Positions 46,985-57,860 of a stretch of 64,000 nucleotides of DNA are shown one piece after another. The DNA is taken from contig OZ026520.1 in NCBI GenBank assembly GCA_964019695.1, positions 89,594,913 through 89,658,912 on the forward strand. The letters run 5' to 3'. The notes beneath the pieces were generated by a model. That model did no database searches, was not told the origin of the DNA, and worked only from the letters and a program-made list of their open reading frames with translations. This DNA comes from Loripinus fragilis (Eukaryota; Mollusca; Bivalvia; Lucinida; Lucinidae). Within the stretch, counting starts at the first letter, position 1, and every line of letters starts with the position of its first letter. The translations under genes and the position numbers were made by a program.

Positions 46985-47335
46985 GAAGGGATGATAATGC
47001 ATAGATAAACATCTATGTGTCTTGATCCACATCTGAACTAAGGGTGAGGTCAGCGCTACGTTAAACCGGTTAAAGCGCTCCAGTAAAATGTTTTTTTACT
47101 GACCGCTCCAAGCAGTGCTTCTTTTGTGGATAATTTATGTTATTTCTGTCTAGCTTTTGTTATGCTGTCGCGCGCGTCTGTTTATTGATGTCTTGTGGTC
47201 ACCTGCTGGAAAAGGGTTGACCTCTTGGCTCTCGTTTGTGATGTCTTATTGTGAAGTTGTCACTTTTCCATTGGTATCCTGGGTCAGGTGTAGTGCTTGA
47301 TTGTATCAATTCTAGATCTTTGCCCTCTTTTTTAC
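46985..47335 (+). mobile_element. 3' end of the Penelope-like retroelement (plus strand)
   Basis: 'tgtgtcttgatccacatctg', 'cttttgtggat.atttatgtt', 'tggtcacctgctgg', 'ggtatcctgggtcaggtgta' and 'gatctttgccctctttttta' match the other 3' ends. The coding part is absent (5' truncation). Confidence 0.8.
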
Positions 47336-47436
47336 TTTTATGTGTTTGTGTTTTTATGTCTGTGAGCACACAAAGGCTAAATCATCAGTTGTTTTGGTTT
47401 AAAACATTTCAATATGGGGCCACGGTTAAGTCTTAT

Positions 47437-47510
47437 CCCACAGCTGGTGGAGCCAGGGATCGAGCTTGGGACCCCTGGGTACAAGGCAAGTGACCTGTTG
47501 ACTACATTAT
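47437..47510. repeat. tRNA/SINE-like fragment
   Basis: 'ggagccagggatcgagcttg' 'ggacccctgggtacaaggca' resembles a reversed B-box and anticodon arm. Too short and imperfect for a firm call. Confidence 0.35.
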
Positions 47511-47561
47511 CCAAGATATGCTCTAGTACGTAATAAACATGCTTTCTTCTTTCTTACTAAA

Positions 47562-47805
47562 TATGAGCTGTGACATGTCATTTCAAACAATTTTGGATAT
47601 TGACAAGTTTAGTCTAAGACAAGCCTATGCAGCCTCCTTTCAAGAGTAGAAACTCCAAATGATGTTTAGAGAGTAGCTTAACAGTCATAGAATATTAAGC
47701 TACTAGCAATGGCACTGATCAGGCTGCTAGTAAGCGCAGGCTGGTCTGAGCCATTGCTGGTCACACATGCCACACTGTTGGAAGTCTCATGTCGCGGTTC
47801 ATTAT
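47562..47805. mobile_element. MITE, second copy of the 18836-19080 family
   Basis: Begins 'tgagctgtgacatgtcattt', contains 'agcctatgcagcctcctttc', 'gtagaaactccaaat' and 'ctgatcaggctgct', and ends 'gttggaagtctcatgtcgcg', in the same order as the first copy. Confidence 0.85.
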
Positions 47806-47946
47806 TATATGTTTAATGGAAACTCTATCTGGATGGCCAGGTTTCCAAGGGTGGTGCCGTAAGTAATCTTTGAATTATTATTACAATTTGCCTGGTGACA
47901 CATTTCATTTTCAATATACTAAGGGAGGTTACTAAGTAACACTAAC

Positions 47947-48041
47947 CTTAACAAGAGCTTCGTTTTGTCAGATGCCTGATATGTCTGTTCTTCAGGAGTG
48001 TCAATTTCCTTTTCTTCGTCTAGATAATTATAAAATTCTTC
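47947..48041 (-). CDS. Gelsolin-like gene, G2-G3 linker exon
   Basis: Acceptor 'tttattttgcag', donor AAG|GTTAGT. Encodes EEFYNYLDEEKEIDTPEEQT then YQASDKTKLLL, an acidic linker followed by the first strand of G3. 31 codons plus two bases, matched by the single base that opens the next exon. Confidence 0.87.
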
Positions 48042-48721
48042 CTGCAAAATAAAGATATTTGATTAACAATGTTGCAGGAGATACTAAAATACTAAAATAC
48101 AAAGATATAAACATATATTCAATATTATTTGTCTAGTGGCCAAATCTCAAATTTTGAGTTCTGTTGCACCCCCCAGGAAGAAAAAGTTGGTTACTATTTT
48201 CAGTCAGGGACATGTCTCGGAGCCTCAGAAACCCATGTTTTACTAAGTTTTCTGTGGTCAGCTTTCTGTAAATGGCCTGTAATCACCGTTACCCCAAAAA
48301 CATTGAAAATATCAGTACACAAGATACAAGACTAATAATATATTTTGTAACAGTATCAATGAATTTATTTGAGGTAAAATGTTTAACATAGTCATAAACA
48401 TCAGTTGCAGACATCTATTGCAGCTCGTCAGCGTAACGTATGTTACTTTTTATACAAAATTGCAGATAATGACTTCATAGATTGCATATAAGAATATATC
48501 ATGTTCCCCAGCCACTGCAAGAGAGCCTTTATTACTATTTTCAGTCTTGACCATGTCTTAGGGTATTCGAAACCCATGTTTTACTATGTTTTCTTTGGTC
48601 TTTTTCTGTAAATGGCCTGCAATAAATGTTACCCTATTAACATTGAAAATAGCAGTACACAAAATACAAGACTAATATGATATTTTCAAAAGTATAAATG
48701 AATTTTTTTGAACTTTACATA
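48042..48721. repeat. Tandem repeat, about 320 bp period
   Basis: 'gaaacccatgttttacta', 'ctgtaaatggcctg.aat', 'acattgaaaata.cagtac', 'tagtcataaacatca.ttgc' and 'atagattgcatat.agaat' occur in order from 48228 and again from 48553. Confidence 0.8.
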
Positions 48722-49830
48722 TTTAAGCTAGTCATAAACATCAATTGCATACATGTGTAAGATGTATTTCTGCTTGTCATAATTACTTATGTTACATTTT
48801 TTCGAAAGTGCAGATATTGATTTTATAGATTGCATATTAGAATAAACCACTTCCCCCAACCTTAAATTTGTATTAAAGATCTCTATTCTAATGATGAATT
48901 TCCATTTTCACATATTTGAGGCTATCTACAACTTGTATATGTCAATAAAGGTTGAAAATTAAGTAGTATGCTTATGAGCATGCCACTTCTAATATTAACA
49001 TAGAGATTTTCTATCTAACAATTTACATTGCATTGGAATGTACAATGTCTTCTTCACCACTTTCACAATTAAACGAAATAATAACTATAAACAAATTCAA
49101 CTACAATGGATAGCTTATTGCTGTTAATATATATCAGGTAACGTAGGTAACATCGTTGTCCCTTGCATAAATGGATAAAATACTAATTTAAAAAGTATGG
49201 AAAGTAGACTCAAATTTTACCTTGGCCTGACAACAAGCCAGGCTCAGAATATATTTGAGTCTTCTCTCCACATATTATTTAAATATTTTCAATTATGGAC
49301 AAATTATTCTAAATAAATACTTATTTAAGAGATTTTTGTAATTTGATTGATTATTCTACTTTGATGTGTCAGTTTACAGGTTTTTTATCAATTGTACATG
49401 TACATGTATGTAGAATATCTACTTCATAATTCAAATATTGGGCTGAACGTTTTACTATGTTTCCTGTGGTCTGTTTTACTACGTTTCCTATTGTAAAAGT
49501 TTCATAAAAGGCCTGTATACTACGTTACCTAATAAATGAGGATAGAAAACTTGTAAGCCAGTACAAATTACATGCTAATAAGCATATTTATAAATTAATT
49601 TCACTACAGTTACAAGTAATTAACAGCTTCAAATATGTAAAAATGGAAATTTACCATTAGAATAGATATCTACATTATAAATTTAAGGTTGGGGAACATG
49701 TTTTGTTCTAAAATGCAATCTATACATTTATTATTTGCAATTTAGTATACAACATAACATAAGTAACACTGACGAGCAGAAACATATCTCACAGATGCCG
49801 GCAATTGATGTTTATGTCGAGCTCAAACAG
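48722..49830. mobile_element. Large foldback, arms about 210 bp
   Basis: 48722-48935 and 49622-49830 are inverted copies: 'cataaacatcaattgc', 'ttacttatgtta', 'tatagattgcat', 'ccccaaccttaaattt', 'atctctattctaatg' and 'aaatttccat'. The left arm overlaps the second tandem unit, so the right arm is an inverted copy of that unit. Confidence 0.8.
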
Positions 49831-50103
49831 GTAAAGCTAAAATAAGTTCATGATACTATTGAAAATATCCTATTAGGTTAGTGTGTCTTGCTTGGCCTTT
49901 TGGTGACTAAGGCTCCCAACAAGGCTATTCAATGATATATGCACATTATATGCAAGAATCTGTCATTCGCCGTATTGCAGCAGCTAATAGCTTGAGTGTA
50001 CACCCAGTCTATCATTAGATTATCTGAGGTCATGTTCATGATTAATCTTCACTTAAGTATGGAACTCATGACCCCAGGATCTGCAGTCAGACACGAATCT
50101 GTA

Positions 50104-50533
50104 GTCAGACACGTTACTGACTGTGCTACGCGGCCCGGTCAATTAGACTGGTGATCAAAGGGTTTCAAGGTGATCACTCACTGGAGTCGCTGTGTTGTGC
50201 CATTGAGCAAGACATTTATCCACTGCTAATTAGTAGTTTTCAAACTAAGAAAGGTGACAAAGATCAGGAATCGATAAAATCAAGTACCACACCTGACCCA
50301 GGATACCACATGGGAAAGTGACAAAAAACACAATTAAACATCACAAACAAGAGCCAAGAGGTCAGTCCTTTCCCAGACCACAAGGCAGCAATAAACAGAC
50401 GCGAAAGCATGACAAACACAAGCCATATAGAACACAAATGATCAAACCAGACAAAACCAACAGGAAATTGTCCCGACATGACTGAAAAATTATTGACTGT
50501 GACTGAAAGCTTTATCACAATCAAACAAACATT
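50104..50533 (+). mobile_element. tRNA-derived SINE interrupted by a retroelement 3' end
   Basis: 'cactggagtcgctgtgttgt' and 'ttgagcaagacatttatcc' (50180-50222), then 'cgacatgactgaaaaattat' and 'aatcaaacaaac' (50472-50533), follow the SINE at 60711-60903. Between them, about 50250-50460, is a reversed 3' end of the Penelope-like family ('aaagatcaggaatcgataaa', 'cctgacccaggataccaca'), oriented minus. Confidence 0.7.
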
Positions 50534-50719
50534 AAAATATCATTAATCAAATGACGTCGCACCTGGGAGTGAAATAACGCCATGCAATAAAATCATAAAC
50601 CACTAGTGGTTTACAGATTTACGGGAAACGTTATGACGTCCATAGCAACGTTGCGTACATAATGACAAAATCATAACGTTTTTTACGTCAGAAATGAGAT
50701 TTCAAAGTATTTGTCATAT

Positions 50720-50880
50720 GATAAATAGAATCTAACATTCGTGCTCTTGTATTATTGAATTTATTAAACTTGTTGCGAAAAAGAGATAAAATGCTCGGCA
50801 AGCCTCGCATTTTATCTCTTTTCCCCAACTTGTTTAATAAATTCAATAAAACATGAGCACTCATGTAAGATCCTCTATTT
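50720..50880. repeat. Foldback with CGGCAAGCC loop
   Basis: Arms 'attgaatttattaaacttgt' and 'aaaagagataaaatg' face their complements across 'ctcggcaagcctcg'. It lies about 50 bp downstream of the exon at 50931-51017. Confidence 0.9.
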
Positions 50881-50930
50881 AAACTATCGAGCATGCAAAA
50901 AGTTGAACTGATAGTACATAGTTGACGTAC

Positions 50931-51017
50931 ATTGTCACCTGCGGTGGCTTCATCCAAAACCTCTCTCTGACATTTGCCGCCTCGTTCTGACTGTAGTTCC
51001 ATGATATATTTCATGGC
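50931..51017 (-). CDS. Gelsolin-like gene, exon at end of G2
   Basis: Acceptor 'ttgcaatttag', donor AAT|GTACGT. Encodes AMKYIMELQSERGGKCQREV then LDEATAGDN, the helix and '..ERGGK..' turn typical for G2. 29 codons, phase 0 both ends. Confidence 0.9.
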
Positions 51018-51060
51018 CTAAATTGCAAAAAGACACAGAAAACGGTTAGCAAAAGAGGCA

Positions 51061-51370
51061 TGAGGGTCTGGATTGGGGGGGTCTGATATTCACTTTTCAT
51101 TAAAAATTCAGCCCATTATTCATCTCATTAAAATTTTGGGTTATTCATTAAAATAAGACCAATGATTCATTAAAATTAAGACAGGTGGCAAAATAATCTG
51201 ATTGTTCACTATTCATTAATTTTTTCTTCAATTCATTAAAAAAAAAGGATTATTCATTATTTTTTAGGCCTTCATTATTCACTATTCATTAATTTTTTGG
51301 CTCATTATTCACTATTCATTATAAAATAAGGCCATTATTAGCTAATCATTATACCCCATCCAGACCCTCA
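51061..51370. mobile_element. MITE with GAGGGTCTGGAT ends and ATTCATTAA repeats
   Basis: Ends 'tgagggtctggattgggg' and 'accccatccagaccctca'. The interior is a string of degenerate 'attcattaaaa' and 'attcactattcatt' units. Confidence 0.8.
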
Positions 51371-52099
51371 GGTATGTCTTACATGCATTAAAATAATAGC
51401 AACAACAACTGCAGGGATATATATCTCAGCACTAGATCTGGACCGAGGTCATTAAACCTTGTTCACGCTCAACTCAATTGAGCACGACATTTATCATGTT
51501 CAGAAATGTTAAAATGCAAACAAATGTTGGCATTTTAACGTTTATTACCATGATAAATACATCATCGGACAATTTGAAATCTAGGAAAGTATTTATTTTT
51601 CAGTGTTTTTGCTTTTATGAGCTGTTGAAATGGTCAGCCTTCAGTCACAAATCTGTAACAATCACATCGTCAAAGTTTGACAAAGCCACTAATTTTCAAA
51701 GAAAACTCCGAAGATTTAAGCTTCGCCCAGTTATGTGTCACCATGAAACTGACAAAATATATTACACAATCGCTGTGGTCTTATAACTGTGACAAAACAT
51801 TTATTAAAAAACCCATTTCATGTAAAATATAACTAAAGAAACATGTAAAGTTCATCCTCCATCCTGTTGGAAATATCAAAAGGTCTGGCATCTTAACTTG
51901 TTGTTTTGATGCCATGTGAATGCCCAGTGAAATGAAGTCTCTGATCAGTATAATAAAGATCTGGATCAGTGACATCAGTATGCACATTTTGCGTTTCTCA
52001 TTTAATGCGAAGGATATAATGTGCATTTTGTGCTTATACGGTCACTTGTAGTTACTATCCCATCTTCACACGAATAATGCATTCTTTTTCTTGCTCAAC
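51371..52099. other. Intron, nothing recognised
   Basis: Short open frames on both strands without family resemblance. Confidence 0.45.
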
Positions 52100-52412
52100 T
52101 CACAGTAAGACATCACAAACGAGAGCCAAGAGGTCAGCTTTTTCCCCAACAGGTGACCACAATGCACATATAAACAGACGCGCACAAAGGCATAACAAAC
52201 GCAAGACAATAAAAAATAAAAGATCCACAAGAGAAGAACCGCCTTGGAATGGTCTGTAAAATATTTTACTGGAGGGCTTAAACCAGTTTTACGGCACGTC
52301 AACCTCACCTTTGATTCAGATGTGAATCAAGACATAGATATTTGGTTTGCATTAAAGACCCCTAACTTATCAATGGATCATCTCCTAGAACATATAAAAA
52401 GCTCCTGAAAAT
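52100..52412 (-). mobile_element. 3' end of the Penelope-like retroelement (minus strand)
   Basis: 'gacatcacaaacgagagcca', 'aggtgaccacaa', 'ccgccttggaat', 'ggagggcttaaacc' and 'tggtttgcattaaagacccc' match 13700-14030. It ends directly before the TIR element at 52425. Confidence 0.75.
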
Positions 52413-52585
52413 GCAGGAATACAATATAGGGTCAATTCCGGTAAATATGGACAGGGGGTAAATACGGACAGATGGCTTACAATTCTCATATAAAAAAACA
52501 ACAGATCTGTGACAAAGAAATGTTTTATTTCAGCTATAAATAGTGTCTATTTGGCTCTTATACACCCGTATACCACTTCATCATG

Positions 52586-53917
52586 CAGTGATTTTTTTAC
52601 AAATTTGTTTCTATGAGTCCCGGGACTCACTAGGCCAAAATTCTTTGCATCCCAAACTCGAAGTTCTGCATCCCATATGGGGCCCACTTTGAATCATAAA
52701 TTTTATGTATCCATACAAATCCGACCCATTCATAGAAGCCAATTTGAGAAACAAGACACTGTCATACTTACTTATACAATAAAGAGCAAGCTTACTGTGT
52801 CATGTAAAATAATTTTTAGAGCCCAGGCCATTAGCTTGTGTTCATCTAACTCAGCATGCCTACAAGTGTACTGCTGGAAGTTACTGAGCCCTTGGACATA
52901 TGGTGATGATACCATATTAATTTTTGTTAATACCATCTGTTCACAGTACAGTCCCCGTACTTCATGAGCCTGCAGTAATACTTTAACAATTCTATTTGCA
53001 GAGTTGATTCTAGGATTTGTCTAGAAGGGGCCAACTCTCTCCCCCCTCCCCCTGTGTTCCCAAAAGGGGGCCAACCTGCAAATCAAATGGGTAATGGTAA
53101 TTTTCTAAAAAAAAAAAGCCCCACCAGCCCTTCCCCGCCCTAAAAAAACTAAGTCCACACCTAAAGAAAAATCGAGCAGGGGTTGTCTTTAGGCGCTGGC
53201 CTGTTCTGTTCACCCCCCAACCACAATAACCTTGGCCTTCAAAAGTGTTGGACAAAGACAGAGGGAGAAGAGTGGGAGGGGTGTCTGATTTGAATATAAA
53301 CAAATGTAATCAGAGCACCCTCTTCTCCAGAATGATAGATTTTTGGAAAATAGAGTACTAAATGGCACATACCTGGTCGGTAGAAGACAATTTAATATTC
53401 CTCAGAAATGTCAGACTCTAATGCCATGCCATTCGTTTATTTCCAAGTTGGGCCTCTTGCTAAGAACACCAGTGTGGGCTGTTTAGGGTCTATTTTTGGA
53501 GACATAATCTTCTCATGAAAGCATGCTGTGTTCATTATGGAGGGGCATTATGGAAAGGGTGTTTAAACTTGCGGGTAAAACGCATTATTCCAATGCTTCA
53601 TTTTTGGTCGGTACTGGTTTATCGGCACTGGCTTTTACCAGTAAACTCCCCGTGAATATCTGAAAACACATGTTTCTCAAGGGAAGTAATGATCGCTAAA
53701 CTGTTGGGGAGTATTTCGGTACCGGTTTTTACCAATATTATTCAAGACACGGTGCGCAAGTAAAAAAACGTTCAAAACGAAAGTTGCAAATTTTTAAATG
53801 CAGACTTTTCGCCACAATTTTTAATGCGTCCTGCGGGATTCACATGGTTTAAAATCATGCGTCCTTTGTGAGAATCATGCGTCTGAGACGCAGGACGCGC
53901 AGGTAAAAAAATCACTG
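52586..53917. mobile_element. hAT-like element nested in the pogo-like element
   Basis: Ends CAGTGATTTTTTTAC (52586-52600) and its inverse (53903-53917), flanked on both sides by ATCATG. The CAGTG start suits hAT. No transposase frame. 53040-53060 and 53100-53300 are C/G-rich and may be yet another insertion. Confidence 0.6.
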
Positions 53918-54082
53918 ATCATGACCCTTTGCAATAAGGATTTTCCTTCACCAGTGGGACTACCCCTGCATAATCCAGATTCTTTGAGAATATCACAAAG
54001 TTTCATCTATCCAAAGAAATATTTTCGGTGCATGAATTCAGTCATTAAACGTGTATTCCATGCATTAAATTGATTTAAATTA

Positions 54083-54610
54083 AAGACTTATCTATTGATG
54101 AGATGGTAGGGACCTAATGCTTTGGCTGTTGTCGGCCCACCGGGGTTTGCCTGTTGGATTTCTTATGCCCCAGTATTCAATTTTATGCACTGTTGAGCCC
54201 TTATCTTTACTTTATCTTCTTTTTATATCTTGATTTATATGTTCTAGGAGGTGATGCATAGATCAGTTAGGGGTCTTTCATGCAAACTAAACATCTATGT
54301 GTCTTGATCCACATCTGAACTAAGGTTGAGGTTGGCGCAGTGAAAGCGGTTTAAGCCCTCCAGTATAATATTTTACTGACAATTCCAAGAGGGTACTTCT
54401 TTTGTGGATCATTTGTGTTAGTTTCGTCTTGTGTTTGTCATGCTTTCGCTTCTGTTCATTGCTGCCTTGTGATCACCTGCTGGGAAAGGGCTGACCTCTA
54501 AGCTCTTGTTTATGATGTTTAATTTTGTTTTTGTCACTTTCCCATGTGGTATCCTAGGTCAGGTGTGGTACTTGATTGTATTGATTACTGATCTCTGCTG
54601 CCTTTCTTAC
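54083..54610 (+). mobile_element. 3' end of the Penelope-like retroelement, nested
   Basis: Longest isolated 3' end in the window: from 'cttatctattgatgagatgg' through 'ggcccaccggggtttgcctg', 'tgtcttgatccacatctgaa' and 'ggtatcctaggtcaggtgtg' to 'ctgcctttcttacttt'. Corresponds to 13650-14165 read in reverse. No polymerase part. Confidence 0.85.
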
Positions 54611-55684
54611 TTTAACCAAAGATTGGACTAATCATGTTTCATTTTCTTCATATTTTTCTTCAATAATGAATACCATTTCGATCCAGTTACTAGCAATATC
54701 GTGTCCGTATTTTACCAGTCGATTTTTGTATGTCGGGAAAATACAGACACAATGTTTCTACTTTGATTTTCTCTTCACGCTGATATAATTTTCTCAATTG
54801 TTTTAGCAAACGATATATTTTGGATTAAACAAAGCTATGGGAATGAATATATTTTAGATTAAACAAAGCTATGGGAATGAAGGTTGAAGACCAATTATGA
54901 TATGTTAAGATAACAAAAAGCATAGTTCCAAATCTTCATAGCCATTATTGATGTGGTGCCTCAGGTCAACAAAACTGTGCTATTTGTACAGAATATCTAA
55001 AGGATAGCATGCCTGAACACCAAAATATTTCCCGAGGATCAAACCATGTTCCCCGATGCATCAAATGACAAGGCGCCAGAATAAAAAAGGATGCTTCAAC
55101 AGCTTCTCAAAATTACCTATGCAATTAGTCTATACATTGACCATATTTACCCTAATTGATATTGTATTTGTCCATAGTTTCCATACCTCGTCCGTATTAC
55201 CTGAATTAGGGTTACATGCTATTTTGCTTAATTGTCTGGTTCCAGAACCATATATCGTCTGTTCTCTTGTTGCAGGGTACAGCGATGACATTATGCAAGT
55301 ATAAAAACCGGTATCTGAATGTATAACCCCTGCAAATAACGACAATGGTTTGTGAAACATGGGCATGACAATTTCGTCCGTATTTACCCTGATTGACCCT
55401 ATAACATAATGACTGCAGATTAATTTTACGATCAAGTCATTTATCTTTCTACAAGCGTCTGTTTGATTTTGTTTTCCAAGCGTTGGGTTATGTGAGATAG
55501 AATGATCTAATGTGGATACAAACAGCGGAACTCCCTATCTGGTGTGCTGAAATAAAAAAATCCATATGGGCAAAACAGTGGAAACCTCGATCTGGTGTGC
55601 AAGAAAAAATACCCAGTCCCAACCATGGTCAGATCTCGTCAATGTGAAAGTGTCAATATCTAAAGCTCTCAACTGTCGTAATAC

Positions 55685-55904
55685 CTTCATTTTTTCGTCC
55701 ATATTGCAGCCAGACCCGTTCCATTGGATCAATTTTAGTCCCATGTCAAGAATATATACGTCTGTGTTGTCAAGGAGACTACGATTACGCCGGATCTCTT
55801 TCACTGCAACGCTCTTCTTGTTGCCATGGAAGTGAAGCAATCGTGGTCGATACTCCTCTGGTTTAACATGCCGGAAACCACTCTCTGCACCACCTTCAAG
55901 GATC
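55685..55904 (-). CDS. Gelsolin-like gene, main G2 exon
   Basis: Acceptor 'ttgaaaatttcag', donor AAG|GTATTA. The first base completes the previous codon; then ILEGGAESGFRHVKPEEY, RLLHFHGNKKSVAVKEI, SLLDNTDVYILDMG, LKLIQWNGSGCN and MDEKMK (73 codons). This is the G1-G2 linker and the core of G2; the acidic residues around 'DVYILD' and 'DEK' sit where the family binds calcium. The frame stays open past the donor, but the donor gives the phase required by the next exon. Confidence 0.92.
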
Positions 55905-56088
55905 CTGAAATTTTCAAAATAAAATCACTCACATGTTTTTGGCACAAATCAGATGGATAAAATTTTTATCAGATTTATAACCCAAAAATAAACCCTTCTA
56001 TGAATTAATGGAACATCTATTGTTGTATTACAACCGCGCAAGTAGCAGCATAGCAAAAGCATAGTTCATGAAATCAAATTTGGTGACA
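55905..56088. repeat. Intron with start of a dispersed repeat
   Basis: 56035-56088 ('gtagcagcatagcaaaagca', 'agttcatgaaatcaaatttg') is the first half of a repeat that continues at 57121 after the mariner insertion. Confidence 0.6.
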
Positions 56089-56090
56089 TA

Positions 56091-57120
56091 CGAGGGTTGT
56101 CCCAGAAAGTCGTAGACTTTTCAAATAGCAAGAAAAGTTGATGCGTGAGCATGTTTATATTTTGTAGAAATATTGAACTATCTATTTTTGATAAATTTTA
56201 GTGTATTAATGACAACCAAAACCAAAAGGAATCATTTTTATGGTCATTCTATCTCGGTAAGGTACGCATCACCGGCGCACGCAAAAAGTGAAAGAAATAA
56301 AATAGTATATTTCATTTTTGATAAGTGGTTGTATTGAAACTGGAAATGATATCCGTTAATCATTCATACTGGAGGAAACGTTATTAAATTGCGCGTATTG
56401 TCGCAAAATTTCACAGCGATTGCGGAGTTTACGAACTGACAGCATACGATCAAAACAAGTAGGGGTGAGCTGGATCGGTGAAATAATGGCGACGTCTTAC
56501 GTAATGGCGGAGCAGCGGAAAGTAATACAGTTTTGTTATGACTCCGGAATGACACCACTCGATACTTTAAGCAAAGTGAAACAAGACGAATACCACCTGA
56601 ATGTATAACAGGCTTTAGTATACAACTTATTTTCGAGATTTTAGGAGGAGAAACCTGCAGACGAGCGTATGGGAAAACCGCCACTTAGAAATACTGGCGA
56701 AGGCACGGCAGTCGAATCAGTCGTCAGCAAAGACAGAAGACAAAAGGTGCGCTACCTAGCTGAAAGGACAGGTTGAGGTAACCCTACGGTGCATATTATC
56801 TTAAAATCAGACTTGAAAATGGCACAGACATCTGCAAGATGCATTACACATTTATTTTTGGAAGATGAATGCGCACATGCCCATGCTAGTTATAATTGTA
56901 AACTTTCCGACGTCCTTAGTAATTCAAATGGCGTGCGCCGGTGGGCCAGACCTATAGCTGGTAAAATGAGTGCACGAGCTTCATTATCAGATATTTTTCC
57001 TCCAAATTTTGCATGATAATGCAGAAATAATGGAAGAATTCACAAGAAAAATTCGATTGCAATACACCGTATAGTTTCATTGTAACATTAAAAGTTTACG
57101 ACTTTCTGGGACAACCCTCG
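56091..57120 (+). mobile_element. Mariner element, internally deleted
   Basis: Ends CGAGGGTTGTCCCAGAAAGT then CGTAnACTTTT at both sides, with TA at 56089-56090 and 57121-57122. At 1,030 bp it is shorter than a full mariner (about 1.3 kb). Removing it rejoins 'ggtgaca' to 'tagctgtcatg', the sequence of other copies of the host repeat ('gatatagctgtcatg'). Confidence 0.92.
56486..57030 (+). pseudogene. Mariner transposase remnant
   Basis: Reading pieces: MAEQRKVIQFCYDSGMTPLD (N-terminal), then in other frames ERMGKPPLRNTGEGTAVES, DRRQKVRYLAERTG, HIILKSDLKMAQTSARCI (helix-turn-helix region of mariner transposase) and, near 57003-57021, ILHDNA, the box holding the second catalytic aspartate. The stretch between, with the first catalytic aspartate, is deleted, and stops and frameshifts break the rest. 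Inactive. Confidence 0.82.
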
Positions 57121-57535
57121 TAGCTGTCATGTTAACATAAAACGTTCAGGTATTTTAGTAATGAGTGGCAGTTTGAGACGTTTAAAAGAGGCAAAGCCAA
57201 CGCACATGATACTTGTTCAGTGTATATTTCAAAATGTTTTTCCTTAGTTTCAGTAACATATGTTGTTGGTACACATTGGAATTGCCTCAATGAGGCAATT
57301 CCAATATGCACCTACAACATATGTCAATTCAATTAATGAGTGGTTTCACCATAAACTTTTTTTCACAAATTTCTCAGCTACTTATTAATGTTTCAGTGAA
57401 ATGAGAATGTAGAAATGAACAAGTTATTGTGTAGTTTGGCGTGCACCTGGAAGGCAATAATAGATAGCCAATCTTATATTATTGACAGTTTATCTTTAGC
57501 TGTTCCATTGGAATAAAATGCTAACTTGGTGTTGC
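57121..57535. repeat. Dispersed repeat family copy with palindrome
   Basis: Contains 'agtttgagacgtttaaaaga', the palindrome 57257-57323 and 'gtgcacctggaaggcaataa', ending 'ctaacttggtgttgcctgg'. This is the second half of the repeat split by the mariner element. Confidence 0.75.
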
Positions 57536-57860
57536 CTGGCTTGTAGAGCTGAAGACAAATAGAGTATTTTCTGAAATATTGATTTTGAATTTTAAGGTAT
57601 TTCTTTTTCTAGTGAATTCTAGATTAAACCTTGCTAATATATAAGGAGCTCCGAAGTTCATAAATTTCATCATTATTTCACTTCTATTTTAATTCAGAAT
57701 TGTGTTAATCTGGAATTAATGATAATTATGGATGATTTGTGGTTCAAGATTCTAAGCTACAGAGTTGGATTTGCTTCCGGTATATAATTTGATGTTGGAA
57801 AACTCACTTGGATTGAAAATGCACAAGTTACCTCAGCAATTTAAGGGTAGAATATAATAA
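57536..57860. other. Intron, nothing recognised
   Basis: AT-rich and unremarkable. Confidence 0.45.

Larger units (their letters stand above)
52425..55403. mobile_element. Pogo-like TIR element, 3 kb, carrying nested insertions
   Basis: Ends TATAGGGTCAATnnnGGTAA then ATAnGGAC at 52425-52452 and inverted at 55376-55403 (24 of 28 match). The subterminal 'gtaaatacggac' motif is repeated. No transposase was recognised. The assignment to pogo-type Tc1/mariner rests only on the TA-rich ends. The interior contains two separate insertions (52586-53917 and 54083-54610). Confidence 0.65.

Noticed and set aside
53010..53303. 97-codon minus-strand open frame
   Set aside because: Low-complexity G/C-rich insertion inside the hAT-like element.
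55535..55684. Continuation of the gelsolin exon beyond its donor
   Set aside because: The donor at 55683-55684 gives the phase needed by exon 50931-51017, and the extra residues do not resemble gelsolin.
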